This document shows, piece by piece, positions 38,669 to 48,976 of a stretch of 64,000 bases of DNA (position 1 is the first letter of the stretch; each line of letters starts with the position of its first letter). Source of the stretch: Paramecium tetraurelia (taxonomy: Eukaryota; Ciliophora; Oligohymenophorea; Peniculida; Parameciidae); assembly GCF_000165425.1 (NCBI RefSeq), contig NW_001799144.1:252386-316385 (forward strand), written 5' to 3'. The notes beneath the pieces were generated by a model that saw only the letters and a program-made list of their open reading frames with translations, did not search any database and had not been told where the DNA came from. Made by a program: the position numbers and the translations under genes.

Positions 38669-39492
38669 TCAAAGACACTGCTTTCCGAACTTGTCGTTGA
38701 ATGATTATTCAGAGCTATTTACAAGACTAAAATAATTAATAGATAATGATTACGAGTTGCCCAACTTGTTGTAAGCGCTGACACCATCATTCAATTTAAT
38801 CTTTTTGATAGTTTGTGGTTCCTATTATTAGGTAGTGTCACAATGTTCAGTGCTTTCATCTAAGATGGACTAGTAGTAACCACAACTATCAGAATTGGAA
38901 GGAAGAGTCAGTGTATTATGAGGTATACTTTGAGTCTTCTAAAACTCATCAACCATGGAGGAAATGAGGTTGATAACTTTGTTCTTCCTAAACTTCAATT
39001 TGTGGCTTCTTGATTCAGTATGCTAATTATTATAATTACTTACTTGAAGATAATCTTCAATGTAATCTTTGCAAACATTACAGAAGATCTTGGTTCCCTT
39101 TGGTTTGGGTACAAACTAAAAGTAAATTTAAATATTTACTAGATTTCTATTCTTCTCTTACACTTCTGCAAGTTTCTTTTCATATTAATTCCTATAATGA
39201 GTGCTATTTGACAAATGGATAGCCTAGAAAATATGAAATTTTAATACTTAATCTATTTGTAGTATGAACCCATGTTAAGTAGGTTCTCCGTCGTTGTTAA
39301 ATATCGGTACAATATTTTACATACATCCCAGAGTTCTGAAAATTTAATTTAAACTTACTCGTTATACTAAGGGTTATAATCAATTGCTATCTTCAGATCA
39401 ACACCATTTTTAGTCATAGGTTTTATCACGAATACATTCGTTAGATCCAACATCGTATTTATTTACGCTTGGTAAGTTGATTTTGCTTCCAT
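38669..39492 (-). CDS. DBF4-type zinc-finger protein, 251 aa
   Basis: Introns 39336-39358, 39116-39139 and 39023-39043 give exactly 252 codons (ATG 39490-39492, TGA 38669-38671). The finger IFCNVCKDYIEDYLQHTES followed by RSHK has the Cys-x2-Cys-x9-His-x5-His spacing of the DBF4 zinc finger (motif C), splitting over an intron. Upstream, AIHLSNSTHYRNQY resembles Dbf4 motif M. The C-terminal third is Ser/Asn/Gln-rich. Dbf4 activates Cdc7 kinase to fire replication origins. The finger spacing supports the call, but no N-terminal BRCT-like motif is evident in 251 residues, so it could be a different protein using this finger. The HSF-type gene 1 lies 238 bp downstream. Confidence 0.65.
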
Positions 39493-39599
39493 TTATATTC
39501 TTTATATTTTAATTAATGTTATTAAAAATTCAATTATAATATTTTGAAATAGATGAATAAGAATTCATGACACATATATATTAAGTCATAATTAATAAT

Positions 39600-40069
39600 A
39601 TGAGCAATTTTGAACTTCTTCAATCAATAATTCCTCTTAAAATCTACAAATAAAGATACAGTACTATAATACATATATATGGAGCCTCTTGTAAAGTATA
39701 TTTCCTTTAGTATTTTATTATCTTGTTTTGGATAATTCTATTATTAATAAATTTTGAAAGATAATGCTTAGTATAGAGTTAAAATTAAGCTAGTTTATTA
39801 AAAGAACAATATATAATATAAGTTAATGTCAATTCTGATTTATGTTAGTGAACAGCCATTAAAATTTACAATTTAGATTGATTAACAATGATATTTTAAA
39901 TAACCTAAATCCCTATATTAAAGGATTTAGTTATTCGAGGGATGAAATAGGAATACAAACAAAATCTTACAATAATCAAGTCTACCTTGCTAGTTAGAAA
40001 TAAGAATCGAATTTAGGTACATCATTATATAATCAATTGAGATTGATTAATTAGATATATTCATTATGA
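39600..40069 (+). CDS. Small single-pass membrane protein, 139 aa
   Basis: Introns 39771-39793 (23 nt) and 39822-39848 (27 nt) join three short exons into 140 codons from ATG 39600 to TGA 40067-40069. The second intron also removes an in-frame TGA, as does the frame change at the first. The product begins MSNFELLQSIIPLKIY and has one strong hydrophobic helix (about residues 34-53, VYFLQYFIILFWIILLLI). A Gln/Asn-rich C-terminal half follows. I recognise no family. It is flanked closely by the DBF4-like gene (divergent, 107 bp) and the 425-residue membrane protein (convergent, 93 bp). Confidence 0.6.
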
Positions 40070-40162
40070 TACTCAACTTTAACGATCCAAAAAATAGAAT
40101 CAAATAAAGAATAAAATTAAGCTAAATATGATGGTATGTAGTTAGATATATATTTGCATAAA

Positions 40163-41520
40163 TCATTTGAGAATTTAACTATCTGAATCCATAGGGTTAT
40201 TTAATTAAGATAAATTCTCTGGAATTTGAGATTCTTCCTATCTTATAAAACTCTCATCTACAGATTTACTCTCACGTTTTTGATTATTATTATTATCTTT
40301 GCTGTTTTATTAATTAAATGGATTTTAATGATAAACATTGGCCCAAGAATGTTCCATCCCTTAATTATATTAGGATGCACCAAATTGACTCGTGCCTAAT
40401 TTTTACAATTATTTATTCTCATCTCTAAGTAATAATATATCTTCAAATATACTTTCCAAAATTTGGTGCTTATGAGTTGCATTCACTATTATCCATAGGA
40501 TTGTTAATTACTGAACTCATACTTTTGAAAGATTGTCTATCCTTTTGAATTGCATTATTTTTCTAAAGTGAAGCAGCATCTTAAAAATATATGAATTATT
40601 GTTTTACAAGAACTCTAATTTTAACTATTTTTATCAATAGTTTCCTAATTTGTTAATGTGCCTTTAAACCACTAATATTCAAGTAATATCACGAATGAAA
40701 ATGCACCAAAGTTAATTGGAGCAAAACATTAATAAAATTGAATCGTAAAATATAAACATGGACAATCCTCTTCTTTTAATTGAATTGTCTTTATAATAGT
40801 AAAAATGAATAAAGTTATTTGAATCATGAAGAAAACAATTAGAAGTATACTAGAAACTTATAAATATACTAATTTACTTTGAAAATGTTCTCAGTTCTTT
40901 TTGTTATTTTTTTTGATTCAAAATTAGAAGACTGAATAAAGTATTAAGAATCAATTGAAAGGTGTGATTTATTAAATGAAAAAGTAGGAGAACTGCAAAT
41001 TGCTGTTTACATTAAATAGGATCTTCATCTAACAAAATCAAAAATACAAAAATGAACGATGTAAAACAATTCACTTATCTATTAGCTATGTCGTATGGAA
41101 ATATTTTTATTGTCAAAATTTCAATTTCCTAATCATGAATTCACAACTTAATACTTTTTGAAGCAAAATCAAAATGTAAGTTTTTACATATAAGGATAAC
41201 TGTTTATTCGTATCATTAAGCTCAATGAAGAATTTCATTGAATACACAAGCAATGTCAAAAATAAGAACAGATTCAATGTGTAAATGAGAAAATACTCTA
41301 ATCTAGGAAAATCTCTCCTAACACAAAGCAAAAATATGGCCGCAATAAAATTGAATGCTAGCATTATGATTGTTAAGTAAAGAGTAATTTATAAAAAGAA
41401 TAATTCTTCCTTTATTAAATTGTTCATAAGCAATATAATTAGTCCTTATTTCGCATGCTGGAAAAATATATTGATTAGTTTGCTTTATTGCTGTTTTTCC
41501 TCTTCATTTAAATTAATCAT
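40163..41520 (-). CDS. Multi-pass membrane protein (six or seven helices), 425 aa
   Basis: Introns 41129-41154, 40850-40877 and 40486-40511 give exactly 426 codons from ATG 41518-41520 to TGA 40163-40165. Hydrophobic helices lie near residues 42-70, 78-105, 140-160, 175-205, 220-240 and 262-280. A ~150-residue Gln/Asn/Ser-rich cytosolic tail follows. The pattern is receptor-like (7TM-type) but no family motif is visible. Its start codon is separated from the divergent LysM gene's start by only 14 bp. Function is unknown; a sensory or transport role would be a guess. Confidence 0.75.
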
Positions 41521-41534
41521 TTATTTAATATATA

Positions 41535-42305
41535 ATGAAAGTGGGTGATATTCCTAATGAAGTCTATAATAGAAGAAACCAAGTTCATCGTTTGGTGGAG
41601 ATGGAAGAAATGAATCTAAAGGACAATGAAAATATTAATTAATCATTGATAAATGAAGAGAGTTTAAAACAACCTCTAAAATAAACATAGTAAGAACCTG
41701 TTGGATGTTTGGCAAGGATATTCGGAATATCTAAATCAAAACCATAACAAAAAGAAGAAGAGTACAAACCAACTGAATTGAAGGATCATTATGATCTATA
41801 TGATGAAGATTGGTTTACTGACTAAAAGAACATTATCTTATAATCATAAGAAACAGCTACTCCTGACGGAAAAAAAGAAATTATTCATATCATTTGTCCA
41901 GATGACACAATAGAAGGGTTGGAATTATAATATGGAGTGCCTGCATGTAGAATACGGACTTATAATAACCTATAAACTAATGATATTTTTTATTTGAAGA
42001 AATTGATCATCCCTAATCCAACTAGTGACTATAAAAAATAAGATGTGTATATATTTAATATTGAAGTAGTGATATAGAAAAGTATATGCAAGAATTGAAA
42101 ATTGGACTGTTCTTAGATTAAGTGTGTTAACCAGAAGATAAGAGTCGTAAAGTTGCAATGTATTTAACAATATCACATTAGATTTTACTTGGATATGAAT
42201 AATTGGAATTACCAAAAGGCCGCTCTAGAGTATATAGAGGATTACAAATTCGAATTGCTATAAAAATAAGCCAAGAAAACATCTTTACCTAAAGGTTATT
42301 AGTGA
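41535..42305 (+). CDS. LysM-domain protein, 241 aa
   Basis: Introns 42047-42069 and 42160-42181 give exactly 242 codons (ATG 41535, TGA 42303-42305). A LysM module occupies about residues 118-160: HIICPDDTIEGLELQYGV followed by CRIRTYNNL and FYLKKLIIP. There is no signal peptide. Eukaryotic cytosolic LysM proteins of this type (LYSMD-like, membrane- or ER-linked) differ from secreted chitin binders. After the LysM a short acidic region and a C-terminal helical pair, FYLDMNNWNYQKAALEYIED, recall UBA/TAP-C-like three-helix ends. The N-terminal third contains a Pro/Lys/Gln-rich linker. The function, perhaps in oxidative-stress or vesicle biology, cannot be settled from sequence. Confidence 0.85.
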
Positions 42306-42428
42306 TTCTTTTTAAGTTCCAAAAATATAACGATTATGTAATTATATATCTATTCTAAAAATGGAATTCTTGTTTAAGAAATAATGTTTTTACAGATTAT
42401 AATATTATATTTAATTAATTATTAATTA

Positions 42429-43349
42429 ATGTAAGAAAAGAAAATTAAGAAAAACAGAATTATTCATTCATCATTTTTAAAATTACTTTATTAAATTCTG
42501 GAGGTTAAGTAAATTAATAATTTAGAATCAAGAGTATGATAATATTATACGATGGAATGATTTCGGAGACAAATTTATGATTTTAGATAAACCTACTTTT
42601 ATATAAAAAATACTACCAAAATACTTTAGACATTAAAAGTTTTCTAGTTTCTTAAGGTATTTTAATATATAATTTCAGACAATTAAATCTCTATGGATTT
42701 CTAAGAGTATGTACTGAAAGAAATAATTCTTGCTACTACAACTTATAATTTAATAAGTAAAGTCCAAACTTATAAATGAAAAAGAAACAAAGACCATCTA
42801 ATTCATATTGTGAGCTTGAGACTTCTGCGTTGAGGAACTAAATGAATTAAATAAAAATGACTTAACAAATATTAAAATAACAGATTGATGGATGTTTATA
42901 ATCTGTTGATAAAATGACAAGTCTAACTCAATATTTAATAAATGTAAAATTATCTAAATTTATATAGTTGCTCTTCGAAAGTAAAATTTAAACATCTAAT
43001 TAAGCAAAATCTATATTAAATACAACCGTTAAACTCTACTCTGGAATGTTGCCTCAATTTTGTAAATATTATAAAATACTTTTTAGTTTTCACATTTTAA
43101 GAACTGCTAGAAATTACATTTCCTTCTAGCGAAATCTTATAGCTTGAAAATGCAATCTCATACTTCAATAAAAGTCCTATTATGCCTTAGGTTCACATAT
43201 AATTACTCTAAATATTTAATTATTTATCATCCTATTATCCAGCTACTTAGTTTTCAAAATATAATGAAGCCTTTTCGAATATAGAGAAGTCATATCAAAA
43301 TTTGGAGGATTTTGCTTATCAGCGTCAATAATTAAGAATTTAAGATTGA
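42429..43349 (+). CDS. HSF-type DNA-binding protein 2, 275 aa
   Basis: Introns 42504-42525, 42657-42678 (ends CAG), 42944-42967 and 43062-43086 give exactly 276 codons. The winged-helix domain shows SSFLKLLYQIL (helix 1), NIIRWNDFGDKFMILD, ILPKYFRHQKFSSFLRQLN and LYGF. Introns 1 and 2 fall at the same two places in the domain as in the other HSF-type genes of the window. A helical segment with regularly spaced Gln/Leu follows (about 140-185), then an aromatic-rich C-terminal half that differs from the other two proteins. This is the most divergent of the three. The start MQEKKIKKNR is basic. Confidence 0.88.
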
Positions 43350-43618
43350 TTAAATTATAAGAACGACCTTTAATTTATTTTATATTCAATTAAAATCATA
43401 TAACTTTATATATATTATTTATTGAATTGAATTGAATTATATCAGTTAATGATAAGATAAACAAATTGTTAAGATTCTGTTACTTACGATACTTTTTTCT
43501 TATCATTTCTAAAGGTTGCCATTTGAATATATACCATAATTAAATTTATTTTGATATTAAATTTTTTTAGGTATTTAAGAATTCCAATTTCTCCTTAAAT
43601 TAATATCACTTGATAAAA

Positions 43619-44508
43619 ATGCATAGAAAAAATAAGTAACGTACAGTAATTAAGTTCATTGAGGTCACACATTAAATGTTAAATGTATTAAAGAGATAAA
43701 TACAATTAGCAAAATGAATTTCAAGACATTATCAGATGGGATGAGGATGGAGTAAAAATTCAAATTCTAGATAGGGAACTATTATAAGAATTAGTTCTAC
43801 CTAAATATTTTAAACATGCTAAATACTCAAGTTTCTTAAGGTTATAGTAAGAATTCACATTTTTAGATAACTCAACATGTATGGATTTACGAGTAGCAAA
43901 GATTAATATGGAGCCTTAACATATTATAATCCTTGTTTTGCTAAATAAAAAGTATTAATGAGGAACATTGTTAAAAAGAAACATCAAAAATAAATTATAA
44001 GAGATTCTAGTATTTTTGGCGCAGAATAGTCTGAATTAAATAATTAAATTAAAGCCCTATAATTTGAATAGGTAAAAATTTAATAGAACCTCCTGTCCTC
44101 AATTGAATATTAAATTAAAATTAAAAATAGTATTTAACTATTTCTAAAAGTAAAATATTACTTAATTATTATAAGAATAAACTTTCTTTAGCAAGAGAAG
44201 GTGAAAAGAACTGTAGATTATTCATTGATAGCGTTCGCATATTAGTGAAAGGTATGAAATTTGAGTCATGTATGAAAAATTTAATATTTTTAGAAAATGC
44301 ATTTCAAGTCTTATTCAAATAAGTGTTCCCATAATTCAAGTAAGAAGATCCATAATAGATTTAAATAATAAGTGAGATCGAAGAATAAAGTAACCAATAT
44401 TTATTTTCCCCTACCCCTTTTGGAAAATTTGATTATGATTAAGAAGAAATGTCTTTTCCTCAAATGCCATAAGAATTGGAATTTTCAGGTTTTGGATTTG
44501 AACTTTGA
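43619..44508 (+). CDS. HSF-type DNA-binding protein 3, 262 aa
   Basis: Introns 43685-43709, 43841-43866, 44150-44175 (ends AAG) and 44270-44293 give exactly 263 codons. The DNA-binding domain contains FIEVTHQML, DIIRWDEDGVKIQILD, VLPKYFKHAKYSSFLRQLN and MYGFTSSKDQ, nearly identical in its recognition block to protein 1 (VLPKYFKHAKYSSFLR in both). The C-terminus EEQSNQYLFSPTPFG also matches protein 1 (EQSNSYMISPYPLG), so the two are recent paralogues now lying in opposite orientation ~5 kb apart. The protein ends FSGFGFEL, an acidic-aromatic tail that could be an activation segment (inference). Confidence 0.9.
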
Positions 44509-44825
44509 TTAATATAGAATAATTCATTAATATTATAATTTTTTAATTATTGATAGAGAAATCAATAATTAGCAAATAAATGAAAATGGATACTGCTAAT
44601 AATTTTTGGAATGAAACATTAAAAACAAATAATCAGTTGAATTGCATAATGAATGAAATTCAGATTATAATAAAGTTATTTAATTTACTTTCTATTTGAT
44701 CCACCTCAGTACATTTAGAATTAGAAGATGAATTATATAATTAGATTCAATATAAAATTAATTCCAATATTTATAAATTCAGGTTTATAATTTCAACCAT
44801 CTATTAGCTAATCATAGATTATAAA
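44509..44825. other. Intergenic with a possible tiny gene on the plus strand
   Basis: 317 bp between two convergent genes. From ATG at 44580 a plus-strand frame of ~38 codons (MKMDTANNFWNETL...) reaches TGA near 44700, and the same frame stays open afterwards with HLELEDELYNQIQYKI. I found no intron that removes the TGA, so I do not call a gene. Confidence 0.3.
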
Positions 44826-46559
44826 TCATTTCTTGTTTTGTGGTCTTTAAATTAAATTTATGATTTAGTCAAGCTTTTATAGTAGAGTCAATTGATGCGT
44901 ATTTTATGATAAAAACATCATATCTAAACGTTATTGCAATTTTTGTAAAATATTTGTATCATAATACGAATATTACTAACAGTAGTTTTATTCCTAAGTT
45001 TAGGCAGGTATTTAATATAATGATTAATTATACCCAAATTAAATTGCATTATTAATTGCTGTTTTTGGGTGCTTTTATTAAGAAGGTTAATAGGCTTGAT
45101 TGATAACAGGCCCTTAAGCAAGATATGGGTTATCTTATTAAATACATTGTTATTATCCTAAGGGTCTTTAATCTTGATTTACATTTTATAATTATAAGTG
45201 TTAGTATTCAAAACAATTTTATTTATTGAATTATTGATTTTACTACCTTGATAAATTTGATGCCTAATGTTATTATTATTGTTACTATTATAGATTTTAT
45301 GTATTATCCAATTTATTATCCTAAGTAGGTAAAATTTAATATTTTAAAAAATTTTAAGGCTAATCTTACAATTATTATTAATATTATTATTAACTTCGAC
45401 TACTACTTATTGAGATCGGTTAAAGTTCTTATTCTTATTGATTATTTTGTAGCATTTAGATTTCAAGATTTTTCTTAGTATATTCAATTTATGTTGATCG
45501 ATGTTACTTTTAACCCTTTGAGTTTACATCGTTGTGTCTAACATTATATTAATCTCGAAGATAAGCTAACTTCTTTTCAAAATCTCGAGCAATATCAGTT
45601 TGATCTTCTGATTAATTTTGTGAAATCAGTTAATTTGGTTTCTATTCTTTTTATTTTATTTTCTGTTGAGTATATTTTTTATTTATATTATCGAATTTAT
45701 TCTATTCCATTTGTTTTTCATTTTATCCTTGATTTATATCAAGTGTAGGAACTTCAGACTATTACACTAATGGGACTTATGATGATAACTAATTTGTACT
45801 TTGATTATTTTCCTTAATATTTGAAATTAACAATTTAGGTGCAATCGATTTCTTATCTTAGAGTAATTAATGTTCATTTTTTTGATATACTTTTTTTTAT
45901 TCTTCGATTTATAATGTAATGCTAGTTTAATTTTTTTAGTGATTGATTTTATTTTAAGCATGCTTTTCTTAATTGATATCAGATTATAGAGGTTAATTTT
46001 CTATTAAGCTCTTAATCTGGTTTTGTTCTTGCCGAATAATTGGAGATGTTGTTTTTAGTTCAATGAAAGCTGGTTCCTAAATTTATTAGTTTAGTTTTTG
46101 CTTTTGAATAATTTATTGATTCTTTTATTTTATTTTTGCTTCCTTTTAAGTCTATTTATAGATATTATCTTTAAGTTACGATTCATTTATTTGTTTCTAC
46201 TCTTCTTGTTAATTTAGAGGTTAATCAAAAGTGTTATGGTGGGTTTCAATTTTAATCTTCACACTCTTTATTCCCTTTGGTTTTCTACTTCCAAGAAAAA
46301 GACATTCTTTGGAACCGATATCTATGCTTAGATCAGATTTTTAGGATTCTTCTAACCACTATTTAATTTATGGTGCTGGGATATTTGTGACATAGCTTAT
46401 GTACTTAATATCAATCTCGGTTGGATTTTCTCCTAAATCTTAAAGAATTTATTCTTTCATTGGATTATTTTGGAGTTTAACTTCCATTTATTTATAGAGT
46501 ATGTTCAATTATGGGGGCTCATATATCATTTTTGTGAAATCATTCTAATATTTTTCCAT
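44826..46559 (-). CDS. Glutamine-rich protein with possible N-terminal helical DNA-binding domain, 577 aa
   Basis: A single exon of exactly 578 codons from ATG 46557-46559 to TGA 44826-44828 with no in-frame TGA. The first ~65 residues are helical and end IDIKYISYVTNIPAP plus QIKQWLEES, a pattern recalling the third helix of homeodomain-like folds, though without the usual WFxNxR. The rest is extremely Gln/Asn-rich (several QQ runs, one of eight or so Gln), typical of prion-like or transcriptional coactivator regions. The C-terminal ~45 residues (MMFLSQNTHQLTLLQKLDQI) look like a short coil. A nuclear regulator or RNA-granule protein is plausible but not shown. Confidence 0.75.
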
Positions 46560-46745
46560 GAATTAATAATTGTCAGAAACTTATATTAAAATAGAATTAT
46601 GAATTTCTGTCTAATTTGAATTTAATGTGTTATTAATAAACTCTAAAATTAATATATATTAACAAATTTAAATCTCAAAAGAATTCATAAATTCCACTAT
46701 TTCTTAATGTTAATTCTGGATCTGTTTGCAAGAAATCTTAAAACT

Positions 46746-47774
46746 TCATGATATTTTATAGTTCTTATATTTCGGATTCAACCAATTCTTATCATTTCTG
46801 ATCTAAAATAGAGGGAGGAAAATACTTGAGTTAAGACTTTATACAATAAAGCTTAGGCCTACTAAGCAAAGCAAAAAATGGCTAATTTATTATAATTGGA
46901 TGCAAGATTTTCATGAATTAAGACAACTTCTTTCATTTTGGTTTAGAGATCAGGTTATATTTATTATTTATTTTTTTATTATTGTTAAATAGGTTAGACA
47001 GTTTATATTAATGGCATTTCTTCATCATGTTGTTACTCAGGTAAAAATGTTGCAACTTATCTTTATTGAGGTTATTGTAATAGTCTTTGAGTTTATAACT
47101 CCTAACAATAAATGAGGAGGTCTAAAGGTCTTACACTATGTAAGAATAAAGGAATGGTAATTTACCTATTATTAAGAATCTTGTCCTTTGATTTTTCATC
47201 TGCATCTTCCCAATTCTATTTCCAATTAAACTGATGGCAGTGTTATCCATCTATTTAGAAACAACAGAAACCCATTAATCTAAGAATAATTTGAGAATTT
47301 AGAGGTTTAACTTTTGTTTCTCTTTCATTAATAATGTTTGCATAAATATATTTTCTTAACTTAAGGTGAAATGAGAATAGATAAGATGTTGCTTTGACTA
47401 ATTCAGCTGGACTTAACATGATAGTAAAATAGCAGATTTCTTGATTTCCTTCAGTAACAGTTGAAATGAATTGACAAAAGAAGTCATAAACTTCGTAACA
47501 TTCTTTTGTTAGAATTCCTAAGATAATATTAATGTGATACTGCAAATTTAGATAGAGCAATAATAAGGCTATCTTCACTATATTAACTCTTTACTTATAA
47601 ACATATTCAATTAAAGGAAGTGCTATGAATTTGTATTTTTCTAATTGTGAATTAATTGAGGATCTTTACATCAAATGGCATCGATAGTTACAATGTTTCG
47701 ATAGTATGTTTCCAATAGTCAAGAGTTTTAGCCTTATAGTCGAAAATGTTTTGAGACTTGTCACCTCTACTCAT
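46746..47774 (-). CDS. Unknown protein with helical repeat-like N-terminus, 315 aa
   Basis: Introns 47664-47691 (ends AAG), 47136-47165 and 46803-46825 give exactly 316 codons from ATG 47772-47774 to TGA 46746-46748. The first ~150 residues are amphipathic helices with KYKFIALPLIEYVYKQR and FISTVTEGNQE; the hydrophobic stretch IALLLLYLNLQYHINIIL could be buried helix or a membrane segment. A Gln-rich linker follows (about 210-245), then a helical end NYNKLAIFCFAQQAQALLY. I do not recognise the family. Only 18 bp separate its start from the stop of the upstream B-box gene. The exact splice pattern of the 3' third is less certain than the rest. Confidence 0.6.
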
Positions 47775-47792
47775 ATTAACAAAAATAAATTT

Positions 47793-48566
47793 TCATTATT
47801 ATTCATTATTCTTCTAAGCATTTAATTCTTCCATCAAAGGTCCATTTTCATCAAAGAATTTAGCAAAGATCTCTACTTCAGCAATTAGTTTTTCATTGTC
47901 AAGCATCAATAGATCCTTAACTAGATCATTATAATTACTTTCTCTTTTTACAATTATTCTGAACAAGCTTTGAATATTTATACAACTTCATTCATTTTTA
48001 TAATTTGTTATTGTTCAATGTCTGTTGCCTTTTTAACTCTATTTAATAGGGCATCAACCTTTTGAGTTTTCTCATCCAACAATCTTTGTTCTTCTTCTAC
48101 CAATTTTATTTCACTTTTCAAATTCTTTTCTAAATTCTCCAATTCATTCTACAGATTATCAACATCAAGTTCGCCATTATCTTGGCTGACTCCATTCATT
48201 AACTTCTATGACTTTTGCACTATATATACTCTAATATTTTATACATCTGTTTTCTAATGCTGAAATTTGTAATTCATATTTATTCTTGGCTTATATCATT
48301 CTATCTTGATAATGCATAGTTAATTGAGATTCCTTCTCTTTCAATTCTTAAAACTCTTTTTTCTTCAGTTTTATCATCTCGATTATTTTTTCATCGTCAT
48401 TTTATAATGTTGATCGAGGTTGAAATGAAATAGTTGTTCTGTAGTGATTATCATTCTTTTCTTAATGAAGTTGTTCATCACATTTGAAACATAGCGAAAT
48501 TTTGCATTCTCTACAAGTTACAATTGCAATATATTAAATGCAGGATTGACATTAAGGATTATTCAT
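47793..48566 (-). CDS. B-box-like zinc-finger/coiled-coil protein (~240 aa) with one frame break
   Basis: ATG 48564-48566 starts MNNPQCQSCIQYIAIVTCRE, and with CKISLCFKCDEQLHQEKNDNH the Cys/His spacing matches a B-box zinc finger (residues ~5-45). A TRIM-like coiled coil follows (about 70-190). One 25-nt intron lies at 48220-48244. The coil continues ...EQLQKE and then SNYNDLVKDLLMLDNEK in a frame shifted by one base around 47935-47955; no consensus intron corrects it. The ending MEELNAQKNNEQQ leads to TGA 47793-47795. The shift sits in an A-rich run, so a base-count error is likely. There is no RING before the B-box, so ligase activity is not implied. Confidence 0.7.
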
Positions 48567-48976
48567 TTATTGTAATAATTAATATGTACTTAATTTACAA
48601 ATAAAATAATTACATCAATCAATAAGTAGGATTTATACTAAACAAAAGACAAAACAATTTTTATTATCAATTTCAATTTTCATGAATTGTAATGCTCTCC
48701 ATCACTAAGTAATGGTGCAAAAAGATGATTAAATAAAAATACATAATCATAATTACACTATATTATTATCACACTCAATAAGGATCCTAGAATAATGAAG
48801 ATAATTATAAAGTTGTATTAAATTCTTAGAAGAGATTAAACTCATAAATTCAGAAAGTTTCACTGTTGAACAATGAAATCATTTAGCATTCTTAGTTAGC
48901 TCTCAACAAATATTTCGCTCCATATAATTCATTAACTTGAATTCTTAAAATTAATTTGATTAACAAAAAAAAATAT
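48567..48976. promoter_or_regulatory. Divergent intergenic region, no gene seen
   Basis: 410 bp between the starts of the B-box gene (minus) and VPS8 (plus). Short frames only, A/T-rich, no RNA gene recognised. It should hold both promoters. Confidence 0.55.

Noticed and set aside
45960-46600. Long TGA-free plus-strand frame full of hydrophobic residues
   Set aside because: The minus-strand frame (Gln-rich protein) is open for exactly 578 codons with a start codon and sensible composition. The plus-strand frame is its complement.
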